From assembly GCA_034440635.1 (NCBI GenBank), contig JAOTON010001670.1:62001-126000 (forward strand): 64,000 nt of DNA. The letters are read 5' to 3'. Origin of the DNA: Lepas anatifera (lineage: Eukaryota > Arthropoda > Thecostraca > Lepadidae). Shown piece by piece: positions 43,848-55,141 of this stretch. Below the pieces are notes generated by a model. That model had not been told where the DNA came from and made no database searches. It saw nothing but the letters and a program-made list of their open reading frames with translations. The position numbers and the translations under genes were made by a program. Every line of letters starts with the position of its first letter. Position 1 is the first letter of the stretch.

Positions 43848-45165
43848 GGTTCCTAGTACTACGCGCCCTGCTGGGGGCGTATTTCGCCCCCTCCGTATCT
43901 CATTTCCCAGAAAAGCTAAATACAAATTACGGACGGCGTTTGAAAGCTCTTGGCAAGACGAAGAGAAATCATAAGAAGTATTTTTATGTCAGGTCAATAT
44001 CAATTTCAGTATAGGTCAAAGAAGGTTCCACAGGCTTACACCAGGGCAGTGTACGTTTCCCCTCTAGATATTTACTCAACGGAGTTATATAAAAATATTT
44101 AGGTATCATTTTATTCCTCTCATCGTGGTGCATCGAATGATATATAATATGGCCTTGCAAGGTCAAATTAACAAAATGACCTGACATCGAGCTAGGTCAG
44201 GGCCACAAGGTGACCTAGCATGGTCATGTCGCATATCAGTTGACTATCAGTGACATATAAGCTCAATGAAAGCAAAATAGGAGCTTTATCTCAATTCAGT
44301 CAGAAGTTATTGGCAAAACAATATCTGTTTCCTCCTGTGACCTGAAACGATCTTTGAGAGATCAAATGGTCAAAAACTCAACGTATGCGTCATTTGATTT
44401 CTCGTATAGTAGGAATTCGATTTGTACATAATATGACGTTGCTAGGTCAAATTGTAAAAATGACCTGGCATTGAGCTAGGTCAGGGTCACAGGCTGGCCT
44501 GGTATGGTCATGCTGAATAAATAAATAAATAAATAAATAGATGCTGCATATTGATGGACTCTATGTGACAATATAAGCACAATGAAATCAAAATGGGGCT
44601 TTATTTTAATCAAGTGAGAAGATATTGGCAAGACAATCACTGTATGATCCTCTGACCTAACACGACCTTTGAGAGATCAAATGGTCAAAAACTCAACGTA
44701 TGGTCGAAATCGTTGTAAGAATGCAGGGTTTGAGGATTTTCAGTTTATCTTTCCAGTATTTACTGAAAACGAGCTCTATCTATTTTTCAGCCTAGAATTA
44801 TAATGGAGAGGCCAACAAATTGACCCCACCTTAGGTCAACAATATCAAAATTCCGATATAACAGACCTCATCATAATAACCTCATATATAATGACCTCAT
44901 CATATTGTGAAAGTTTCAAACTGATCGGGTGGCTTATATTCCTTAGGTGCCGCTTCAAACTCGTGATTTTAGGTTTTGAGGTCGGGTCGCTTGACCTTGG
45001 GTAGCTCCTTGACCTGACAGGACCTGAACTAAAAAACATGATCAGTTGCGTCAAATTGATCAGGGATAAGTACCGTAAGTTTCTTTGTTCTGCGTCCGTT
45101 TGTTTTTGCGTTATCTGGGGAAAACAGGAGGGGGCAAAATTCACCTCCAGCGGGGCGCGTGTTAA
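43848..45165 (-). mobile_element. Family C TTAA element (reverse), unit 3
   Basis: Ends GGCGCGTGTTAA at 45,162-45,165, outer left terminus missing. About 44,100-44,390 and 44,395-44,780 are two versions of the same C segment in tandem, separated near an (AATA)n run at 44,515-44,540. Its final TTAA was then used by a family B insertion. Confidence 0.72.
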
Positions 45166-46082
45166 CACATGCATTGGAGAGTGGTTTGTCACTAACGCGC
45201 ACTGGAGGGGGCCTGGTAGGCCCCCCTAAGATCTATCTCGGAAACTAAGAGGTATAGAAAAACGCCATTTGGGAGGTGGGTGGGGACTATAGTGAGCTAC
45301 ATCATGACCAATTTTCATTGCCCTAGGTCAATATATTCAAGGTCGAACGAGGTCATAAAGGTCAAAGCTTGGCCATGCTGGAGGCCGATCGGTAAATGCC
45401 GTGATTATGCGGGAAATGGCAGGAAAAAGCTAAAAGTGGACCAGGGTCGTATAGAGAAGGTCTCAAAGAGCCTTCCCTTACAATTTTGGGGTCAAGGTCA
45501 TTCAAGGTCATTGTTCTTTAAGGTCACAATATGGTATACTACTTATAATGTACACTTTGGCTAAGACTATAGCCACTGTTTGGTGGGAAATGAGGATTAA
45601 ACTTTCCAAATGACCTTTGACCTTGTCCTTCGACCTTGGTATTGGGGTACCTTATCGATGACGTCATAGCATAATATACGTCAGACCGGGTAACGCCATT
45701 TGACCGGAAGCACTGTGGTCAGTGACCTTGAAAGTGCAGATATGACCTTGACCTGTGACCTTTGACCTTGACCTTGACCTTCATGTAAGGTGACCTGGAC
45801 ATATAATCCCGGTTATATGGCGTTATGACTTCACCACTCAGTCTCCAATGCAAGCAAACTGGTCCGACACGAGATTACGGCGGTCTCAAAATGCATGTCT
45901 GAATTTGAAAACCTATAAGTCAACAAATTTTTGACCGATTTTCAACAAATCTGCACCAATCGACGCGCTATTAAATTCTGTTAAATGTAGCGAAGTATCG
46001 TGTTTCGGCTACGAGCAGTTCTCCGGCAACCTCGGAAACACAGGTGGGGGGCCTCCGAGGCCCCCTCCAGTGCGCGTGTTAA
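45162..46082. mobile_element. Family B TTAA element, unit 3 (921 bp)
   Basis: TTAA at 45,162-45,165 and 46,079-46,082. The empty sites are in unit 1 (17,058-17,061) and unit 2 (28,745-28,748). In reverse orientation relative to the copy at 3,204, same length. Dense TGACCT cluster at about 45,600-45,800. Non-coding. Confidence 0.88.
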
Positions 46083-46904
46083 GCCTAAATAAATAGTTAC
46101 ATCACGGCTATATGGTGCATACCTGTCACGCACATTTTGACAAAGGCAGGAGTGGTTTCCGGGCGCCGGCCTCAGAAGGCGTCATAGCAGCTAGTTCCTC
46201 CTTGTTTCACTCCGAAAACACACTCTAAACTTTCAGTTCTAAATATCAATGCAAAGCTGGCCAAGTACATCTAGCGTGAATAGTGCTTCACATCCAAGTG
46301 TGGCGCACCCCGTTCGACTCCACTAATCAAGCACGTGTGGCGACATCATTAGGAGATCACATCGCTTCTACTCAGGATAGACTTGGCGGTGCTCCAACAC
46401 TGTCTTATATTTCAATCTTGAAACGAAGGTTGTGCTACTCCAATATCCGTAGCATATTACGATAGACCAACAAATTGATGCATCTTGCTACCCATAGCGT
46501 TCAGCTGTGCTACGCTTCTGTTTTTCAGCTGCTGCTGCGGACAAACCAATGCGTTAGATAGCCTGGGCTGCTCCTGCCTGCTAGTAAGATTATGATTACC
46601 TACATTTTCTTCCACGGAGCTGCCAAAATCCCGCCACCTCGGGACAGTTTAATTTTGACCCGCTCCGGCGAGAAAAGGCCCAGTGGATTTCGTTTCAATA
46701 TTGATGATTGGAGGAGATTGGACAGCCCGGGGTGTGTTACATCACCGCGCCATCTGTTTGGTCCCACGGTAAATCACACTCTGCGGCCTGGAGCAGAAAC
46801 CGCGCTGATTCTGATTCCTTCTCATTCAAGTAATTTTTTCGATATTCCTGCTTACAAACTGGAGGAATTTCTTCATGCATAGCATGTGTTCATACATAAA
46901 CATC
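46083..46904. other. Non-coding array block before the minisatellite, unit 3
   Basis: Nearly the same as 17,301-18,061. No gene seen. Confidence 0.5.
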
Positions 46905-47160
46905 AATCACGGTCACGCGTGAGTCTATGTCAAACAAGGTCAATCATGAAGCTATGTGAAACATGGTCACACATGAATCTGTGTCAAGCCACGGTCACGC
47001 GTGAGTCTATGTCAAACACGGTCACACGTGAGTCTATGTCAAACACGGTCACACGTGAGTCTATGTCAAATACGGTGACGTGTGAGTCTGTGCCAAACAC
47101 GGTCAAGCGTGAAGCTATGTCAAACGCGGTCACACGTGAGTCTCTGTCACGCTTGTCACG
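46905..47160. repeat. 27-bp minisatellite, unit 3
   Basis: About nine GGTCACRCGTGAGTC units, nearly the same array as 18,062-18,317, with CACGTG in several units. Confidence 0.85.
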
Positions 47161-47192
47161 AGGTTGTTTCTGAGCTTTTTCACTTATTGAAG

Positions 47193-47211
47193 TGTGACGG
47201 CACCCGTCACA
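47193..47211. repeat. Terminal hairpin of the 10-kb insertion
   Basis: TGTGACGG-CAC-CCGTCACA, 8-bp perfect arms with a 3-nt loop. The second arm repeats the right terminus of the whole element. The right end has no such hairpin. Confidence 0.85.
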
Positions 47212-49730
47212 TGATTCCGATCCAATGAAGACCTGAACGTACACGGGGCAGAAATCAAAGCCGTCTACGCTTCAGCCGCATCGCCACGCAGCCAGACCAG
47301 CGATGTCGGCCGAGTGCCGCTGTCCCTCAGGAACAAACAAACGCGTGCTGACACCACGCAGGGGGAGGGGTAAGCTGTTGTTCACCAGCAGCGCGACCTG
47401 GTCCATGCCCGAAAACTTCCGGGAGTGACGCTCGCTGGCTGGACAGTGGCAGATTTCAAAATCACGAGGGGGCACCGGGCTCACCATTCTATTTTTTTGT
47501 TTCCCTGACAAGCCATCGTTTCCTCCTTTAACACTTTCAAGTTCGCTCCGGATGCCAGTGCCGCGGTCCCAGTTTTACGAGCCTGGAGCCGCCACTGGAG
47601 ATATAGTCCGCAGCAAGTGTGAGTCTCGGCACCTGGCCTAACGTTACCATGGCAACGGCTGTCGAACCCACGAGTTCACCTCAGGTCACCGAGCTGTGCC
47701 AAAATTTCGTGACCGGCGTTTTCTTATACTCCTATCATGCTATGTGCCGGGCTTTTGGCCACCGGTTTTTATTCCTTGTTTTGTGTTTTTTTCGTGCTTA
47801 CTTTATTTCGGCGTGTCTCTATATGGCTCTTCCCTATGGTAACATGCTATGCTTTTGAGGCCAACATAATGCCTAGAAAGAAAATTGGCTGTCAACTTAA
47901 AGAAAAAATTGTACCACGAAACCAAAGAGTGTCATTGACCTCTCTCAGTAATTTACCTACAGCCTTGGATAGTCTGTATTTTTATCACTCTTAAGCTGAA
48001 TGTTAGAAGATCTAGCGCACACTATGTACGGCGCACACAGGGGGCCAGGCTGACTGTTCTCATAGTTCTGGAACCAATTTCCTGCAGTGTCAGCGTGTTA
48101 GTGAATGAGTGTTTTTTTTCTTTTGTGTGAAAACGGGCATATGCCGCCACGAAAGCGGCGCAGACGGTAATATACCGGCGGAGCCCAGGGGAAGTTAAGG
48201 GTAATTATAGATGTGCGTTGTAAACCTCTGGCGGGAAGGCTCTCCTAGCTATTGCCTTTTCATTATTCTTCTTGGCACTATTTTTCTCTCCCCCCCACTT
48301 CCTAACAAGAGCAGTCCGCACGGAAACAGCTGTGAGCTACGGAGACAGAAGCCGCCGTCGCTGACGCAAGCAACGCGTGCGAGGGTCGCTGACCGAGCAG
48401 CCCTCCCGGCGCGGGCAGCAAACAGAAAGCCAGTCAGCCGGTACCCGGAAGCGAATTGACCAATGGGAAGGTCCCACGGAACCAGCGAGATAAGCTAGGC
48501 AAAAGCTCAGGAGGAGAGAGAGGCGAGAGGAGGAAGGCATTCAAGGAGAGGAGGTGGTGGAAGCCGGAGGGCTCGGACGCAGGGCACCATGTGAGGCGGA
48601 GGATTCAGCCGGGGGCCGCCGTGTTGGAGAGAAGCATGCAGCCAGGGGCCGGCGTGTGGGATGGAGAGACTCGAGATGAAGCCCGATTAAGGTCAGATTG
48701 ATTGGAGACAGAGGCATTCAGCCGGGGGCCGTCGTGTGAGACAGACCGGCACTCCGGGAGCGAGCGACACCAACGAACAAGTGAGTCCGCTATGCGGAAC
48801 GGTCTGACCCACCTCCCCTCCCCCACCCTCAAAATTTTTACATTTTGTGAAAAATGAGCCGAGCTTTGGAGCGCCTACCCGGCAGGGGGGGTGGATGAAA
48901 TCTTGGAAGGCACGGGGGAGGGGGTAATGTGATTGTGTATGTGGACTTGGGCGTCAGCGGGCAGTTATGCACCGGCATAAATATGGAATTCGGAGACAAT
49001 GGAATGTGCATTTTAACCCAGTTCGACCACGTTAGTGTGTTTTCTACCACTGTAACGTTCGCTTTTGGTGCGCGAAATGTCAATTAAATACAAGGATGAA
49101 AGGGGAAATAAAGCTTTTTCCTGCAGAGGGCCTTACTGGAAGCAATAGGACAGTCGAGCAATGGGGTGGGCGGCTCATTGCCGTAATTACGACGAGTATT
49201 CATTCGTTATCACGGCTTTCCTTTGGCCGCTTACAAAACAAACACCCTCATGCCTCGCCGTTATGGGACAAAAATACAGGAAAAATACTACGAGTTAGCA
49301 AATTAGTTCACACCCTTTTTTCGATCGTAAATTCGGCTGAAACTCATGATCAGCAATGGGCGGGGCCCATCACGACCATTACGATGTTGACATAACCGCA
49401 CGACGAGAAATTTCCACGAGCTGTAAGTAAAAATTGTCCTCTAGCCGGCCGATACTCTCCCGCGCCGCCACACCGAATCGGGCTGTAATAATCACGCATC
49501 AAAGTTTGGCCAAATTCTGTCGCCAAGTAGTACTTGTGCATAAACAATAGGATCGCTAACAGAGGGGCGAATTCTCGCCGCTTCATAGTTTTAATTCGTT
49601 TTAAAGCCAGTATGATAAGCAGCGTCATGTTTTTTTGCGTTTGCTATTCTTTTTTATCTTTGCATCTGTTTTGTCAGGGCCTGGGGCCTGGAGCTCTCTA
49701 AATAGCTGCAACGCAAAGCAAAGTCTCATC
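47212..49730. other. Left arm of the 10-kb insertion
   Basis: No copy elsewhere in the window and no recognised protein. Three imperfect CAGCCGGGGGCCG motifs start at 48,606, 48,639 and 48,719 (the middle one CAGCCAGGGGCCG), and GACACCAACGAACAA|GTGAGT at 48,781 is a good splice donor, so a transcript leader is possible. Short open frames look like chance. Confidence 0.4.
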
Positions 49731-50934
49731 TTTACCTTCGCCCGGGTGGGGGGTCTTTTAGACCCCCTCGGGTTTTTCCGAAGTGATAAAAAAACAGCGG
49801 CGCGCAACGCCGCCAAACTTGGTCTAGCTGTTCCTTCATCATTTTTACATCTTTCCTGAAAATTTTATCCCAAGGTCATGTCAGGTCAGGTCACCAGGCC
49901 AGGTGAAGTGACCTCACCTCAAAAAATGCTTAGGACCGCATAACTAAAAGAAGGGTTAATCGATCAAGTTCAAGCTTATACCACATATTGGGCCCACCAG
50001 GAGCTACAAAATTTGTTCCGGGATTTTTGATATTGGTGACCTAAGGTCATGTGCAGAGCATGACCTCCCCATTGTAAATACATGGGGAAAATCACGAAAC
50101 GAGCTTTTCTCAGTAAGTATGGATGGAATCATCTTCAAACATCGGTTACGATTTGATCTTAGCCCATTTCTGAAGTTTATGCCAAAATGTTGAGTTGGGA
50201 CCTTTAAAAGGTCACTTTAGGTCAAATAAGCTTTTTTTGGGTGTTTTACTCTATAAATTTAAAATAAACTAAGATAGAACTTTTATTTTGTCACCAAAGT
50301 GTTTGTATAGTCACTGTAAGTCAAATGATATACATCATGACTATACCAGTTCAAGTTGGGTCCGACCGTTGTCCTGGGTCAGGTCAAATTCTTAAATTTG
50401 ACCTGGCATAGCAATATTATATATCATTCGATTCGTATTGACAAGAGGATTGCAATGATGCATCAACTATGGCTGTATCTTGTTTGGTTTGGAAGTTATT
50501 AGCGAAAAAAGGAAACACCCTTATGCATGGGAGGCTATGGACATTCCCAAGAATATGCCCAATATTCAGTGACCTGTAGCTCCCTAGGGTTTGACCTGAC
50601 ACGAAAATGAATGCCACTGTAATGAAAGAGCAACTCAAGAGCTTTCGAATGGTGCTAGAAAAATGTTTCTAGCTATCATAGTTTCTGAGATATATGACGT
50701 TTTCTTAGTACACCTCATATTAGCGATTTTGACCTATTCTGACCTCTGGTGACCTTAATATTGACCTGAAAAAAGAAATGACCAAAGTATTTTCGATATC
50801 ATTTTTGAAGAGCTTTCGATTGCCGTTTTGTGCTTTTTTCTGGCTCTCTTAGTTTTTGAGATCGGGGGGAGTCTTTTTTTAGCCCCCCTACCAGGGCGAA
50901 GGTGGCTCGTACCCGCCACCGGGGCAAGGGTTAA
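49731..50934. mobile_element. Family D1 TTAA element
   Basis: Left TTTACCTTCGCCCGGGTGG (outer TTAA changed by one base), right CACCGGGGCAAGGGTTAA. Inside the left end are a hairpin (GGGGGTCTTTTAGACCCCC) and GGCGCGCAACGCC. AGGTCA/TGACCT present. It lies in the degenerate repeats of the 10-kb insertion. Confidence 0.7.
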
Positions 50935-51779
50935 CACGCGCATTGACGGGGGGCGGGTACCCGCCCCCCTCGGGTTTTTCGGAGATAGGAGAAAAACGGC
51001 GGCGCGTAGCGCCGCCGTACTTGGTATACCTTTTCCCTCATCATTTTTACAACTTCTGTGAAAATTTTAAGGTTAGGTCATCTCAGGTCAGGTCACCAGT
51101 ACAGGTCAAGTGACCCGACCTCAAAAAAGTTTAAGATAGCATAAGTCGGAGCAGGGTGAACTTATCCGATTGAAACTCATATCACATAATGGCCCCACCG
51201 AGTTCTCTAAAATATTTTCCGGTATTTTTGATATCGATGACCTAAGGTCAGGTACGACGCATGACCTCTCCATTGGAAATACATGGGAAAAAGGGTTTTT
51301 ACGGAATAACTCAGTAACGGATGGTGATAGAGCATTTATTTTAGCTGCATTAGACTCGCCTGGGCTTTGCGGTTCTAATGATATGCATTTTATATAATTT
51401 TACCCTGACCTGACCTCAGGTCAGGTCAAATCCTTGATTTGACCTAGCAAGGTCAAATTATATATCATTCGATTCGGCTTACTAAGAGGTTTCATATAGT
51501 TCAAGTCGTTTTGCTCTATCTTTACTTGTTCAGATGTAATGCCCGAAAAACTGAATTTTACATGTTATCCCTATGACGGGCATGTTTTGACCTCTCGTGA
51601 CCTTAAATGTGACCTGACAAAAAAATGGTTCAAATGTTTTCGATGGAGAAGTGGATGGGCAGCCCAACGCCGTTTACCGTTTTTCGCTACCTACCGTGGT
51701 TCTCGAGATCTTAGGGGGGCGGGTACCCGCCCCCCGTCAATGCGAAGGTGGCTCAGACCCCCGTCAATGCGCGTGTTAA
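50931..51779. mobile_element. Family D2 TTAA element (849 bp)
   Basis: TTAACACGCGCATTGACGGG at the left and CCCGTCAATGCGCGTGTTAA at the right, perfect inverted ends, with the palindrome GGGGCGGGTACCCGCCCC inside each. It shares its left TTAA with the right TTAA of D1, so one inserted at the other's target. Non-coding, several half-sites. Confidence 0.82.
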
Positions 51780-52930
51780 TAGCCGAAGTTGGGATTTAAG
51801 CATTCAAAACCGATCTTTTGTCGTTCTGATTTTATACTCGCATCTATTACGTCGATGCTTGGGGCTCGGAGCACCCCTCAAGGGTTGCAACGCAATGCAA
51901 TTATCATCTTAATAGACGAAGCTCGGGCTTAAGCTTTCCAAAAACCAATTTCAGAATGCTTGGGATTGGATCGACTGTCTTATAAGTTCCGATTTTGTCT
52001 CTACCCGGGTGAAAGCAGAAAGGATTGCTGCCTTATTTTGGTTTCGGTTTTTTTATAGCACCTATTATGTCAGGGTCTGGAGCTCGAAGCTTTGTGCACG
52101 GTTCCAATGCAAATACATTTTCGTCTTAAAAGTCGAGGTTTGGGTTTAAGTATCCAAAACGCAGCATTTTTCTCGTACTGATTTTATAACGGCACCTAAT
52201 AAATCAAAGCCTGGGAATCGGAGTTTTCTAAATAACTGGCATGCGAAGACAAATTTGCCTTAATTAGCGGAAGCTTGGGCATAAGCTTTCAAAGGCCAAT
52301 CTTCAGTGCTGGTCCTGAGTATAAAGGCTCCGGGACATCGCTTTTTTCTATTGGCCCCCTCGAATATGGAACATTTTTAGCATGCCTTTCTAGAATACTT
52401 GCCGTTTGGATCGGGTGTGCTAAAAGTTTTGATTTTGTCCCGACCCGGTCGAAGGCAAGAAAGCTTGCACCCTTCTAAATAGCCGCAACGCAATGTAATT
52501 CTTATCTTAATAGACGGAGCGCGGGCTAAAGCTTTCAAAAGCCGGTTTCAGAATGCTGCTGTTTGGATCAAGTGTTTTATAAGTTCCGATTTTCTCCCGA
52601 CCCAGTCGTAAGCAAGCAGGCTTGCCTCTTTGGTTGATTCGTTTTTTTTATCGCACCTATTTTGTCAGGGCCAAAGGCTCGGAGCTTCCTAAATAGATGC
52701 AAAGCAAAGTAAATATGATCTTAAATAGTAGAAGCCAAGGCTTAAGCTTACAAACCAACCTTCGGCGCTGGTGCTAAGTTCAAGAGCTCTGGAGCGTTTT
52801 CCCTTTTATACGAAACAAAGACGCAACATTGAGTTGTCTGATTTTTTTGTTGAATGCTGGCTGTTGGGACCGAGCGTTTTTGAATTATCCATTTGCCTCA
52901 ACCCGGTCGCAAGTGGGATGTGCAGGGCAA
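51780..52930. repeat. Degenerate direct repeats in the 10-kb insertion
   Basis: Six imperfect copies of a motif like TTAATAGACGAAGCTCGGGC followed by TTAAGCTTTC, at about 51,779, 51,911, 52,125, 52,260, 52,503 and 52,725. Spacings fall into short (about 135 bp) and long (about 215-245 bp) forms. The array extended left of D1 (49,655-49,730) before the TTAA elements entered. Confidence 0.65.
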
Positions 52931-53570
52931 AATAAGTTAGGTTGGGCAATCCAAGCCGTAAACTAAATATAGGAGGTCCTTGTCTGCGAAGTGCACGGTG
53001 CGGTGGTTAAGATATGATTGAATGGGCGCGTGCGCCGCCATGTCAGGGGGATAAGTCCCGCCTCTCCGGGGGCCGGGCGGACCCCCCCATTGGCGCATAC
53101 AGGCAGGAAGGGAGGGGCTTGCGCGCCTGTCGGGAAACCAGGACAGCAGTAAATCCTTACGACGGGATTCGGTGGGTGGCAGCGACGGATTTAGGATTTC
53201 TCTCGGGGGCACGAAGGGGGGTGACTGGCGGGCCCGGGCGCGCGCCCATAATTATTAGAGAACCCATCGGTGCAGTTTTAAAAAGTTTGGGGTAGGTGCG
53301 GATGAGCCGGCAACCTCACGCAAACATGCCGCTCAAGATAGGCTGAAGCACACTCAAAACCGCGAAAAGCATTTGGAGACGCCCATATGCCTCCAAAGGT
53401 TCCAAGTAAGGGAAGAGGGGCTGTCAAAGCAGCGCAGTCGTGCAACGTGTTTCGGACCAAGCTCCCTTCAACACCATTTCGTCCTCTCAATCGCACATGG
53501 CATAGTAAAATAAAGACGTAATAATTATTCAAACGCTATCCTATGTGCCATGGCCGCGCCTTTTCTATCC
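52931..53570. other. Spacer before the 158-bp array
   Basis: GC-rich and unique in this window. Open frames at 52,937-53,212 and 53,014-53,295 overlap on opposite strands and have no family features. Confidence 0.4.
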
Positions 53571-55141
53571 TTCTAGCCTTCGGGCCCATTGGCTCCCGAA
53601 AGAGAGTCATGGCGGCTCTCCTCTTCCTGGGGGTCACGGAGGCGCCGAAACGTGCACTGTGAGTGCCCTTGAACCGACCTTCACTCTACGTCACTTTAAC
53701 CGCCCGCCTCAGTAATCCGGCACTGTCATTCTAGCCTGCGGGCCCATTGGCTCCCGAAAGAGAGTCATGGCGGCTCTCCTCTTCCTAGGGGTCACGGAGG
53801 CGCCGAAACGTGCACTGTGATTGCCCTTGAACCGACCGTCACTTTACATCACTCCTCCCGCCCGTCTTAGCAACCCGGTCCTATCCTTCTAGCCTTCGGG
53901 CCCATTGGCTCCCGAAAGAGAGTCATGGCGGCTCTCCTCTTCCTGGGGGTCACGGAGGCGCCGAAACGTGCACTGTGATTGCCCTTGAACCGACCGTCAC
54001 TTTACATCACTCCTCTCGCCCGTCTTAGTAACCCGGTACTATCCTTCTAGCCTTCGGGCCCATTGGCTCCCGAAAGAGAGTCATGGCGGCTCTCCTCTTC
54101 CTAGGGGTCACGGAGGCGCCGAAACGTGCACTGTGATTGCCCTTGAACCGACCTTCACTTTAACCGCCTGCCTCAGTAATCCGGCACTATCATTCTAGCC
54201 TTCGGGCCCATTGGCTCCCGAAAGAGAGTCATGGCGGCTCTCCTCTTCCTGGGGGGTCACAGAGGCGCCGAAACGTGCACTGTGATTGCCCTTGAACTGA
54301 CCGTCACTTTACATCGCTCCTCTCGCCCGTCTTAGTAACCCGGTACTATCCTTCTAGCCTTCGGGCCCATTGGCTCCCGAAAGAGAGTCATGGCGGCTCT
54401 CCTCTTCCTGGGGGTCACGGAGGCGCCGAAACGTGCACTGTGAGTGCCCTTGAACCGACCTTCACTCTACGTCACTTTAACCGCCCGCCTCAGTAATCCG
54501 GCACTGTCATTCTAGCCTGCGGGCCCATTGGCTCCCGAAAGAGAGTCATGGCGGCTCTCCTCTTCCTAGGGGTCACGGAGGCGCCGAAACGTGCACTGTG
54601 ATTGCCCTTGAACCGACCGTCACTTTACATCACTCCTCCCGCCCGTCTTAGCAACCCGGTCCTATCCTTCTAGCCTTCGGGCCCATTGGCTCCCGAAAGA
54701 GAGTCATGGCGGCTCTCCTCTTCCTGGGGGTCACGGAGGCGCCGAAACGTGCACTGTGATTGCCCTTGAACCGACCGTCACTTTACATCACTCCTCTCGC
54801 CCGTCTTAGTAACCCGGTACTATCCTTCTAGCCTTCGGGCCCATTGGCTCCCGAAAGAGAGTCATGGCGGCTCTCCTCTTCCTGGGGGTCACGGAGGCGC
54901 CGAAACGTGCACTGTGATTGCCCTTGAACCGACCTTCACTCTACTTCACTTTAACCGCCCGCCTCAGTAATCCGGCACTGTCATTCTAGCCTTCGGGCCC
55001 ATTGGCTCCCGAAAGAGAGTCATGGCGGCTCTCCTCTTCCTGGGGGTCACGGAGGCGCCGAAACGTGCACTGTGATTGCCCTTGAACCGACCTTCACTCT
55101 ACATCACTTCACCTGCCCGTCTTACTAACCCGGTACTATCC
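53571..55141. repeat. 158-bp tandem array, ten monomers plus a partial one
   Basis: Monomers start at 53,571, 53,729, 53,887, 54,045, 54,193, 54,352, 54,510, 54,668, 54,826 and 54,984; a decayed eleventh starts at 55,142. All are 158 or 159 bp except the fourth (148 bp). Every monomer has TTCTAGCC, CATTGGCTCCCG (with a CCAAT-type ATTGG) and AGAGTCATGGCGGCTC, whose ATGGCGGC resembles the YY1 core. Tails come in two types. Monomers 1-5 and 6-10 match in order, a 5-mer higher-order repeat of 781 bp. Confidence 0.92.

Noticed and set aside
53571..55141. Ribosomal spacer or centromeric satellite
   Set aside because: No rRNA gene is near, only ten monomers exist, and they lie within one bounded insertion.
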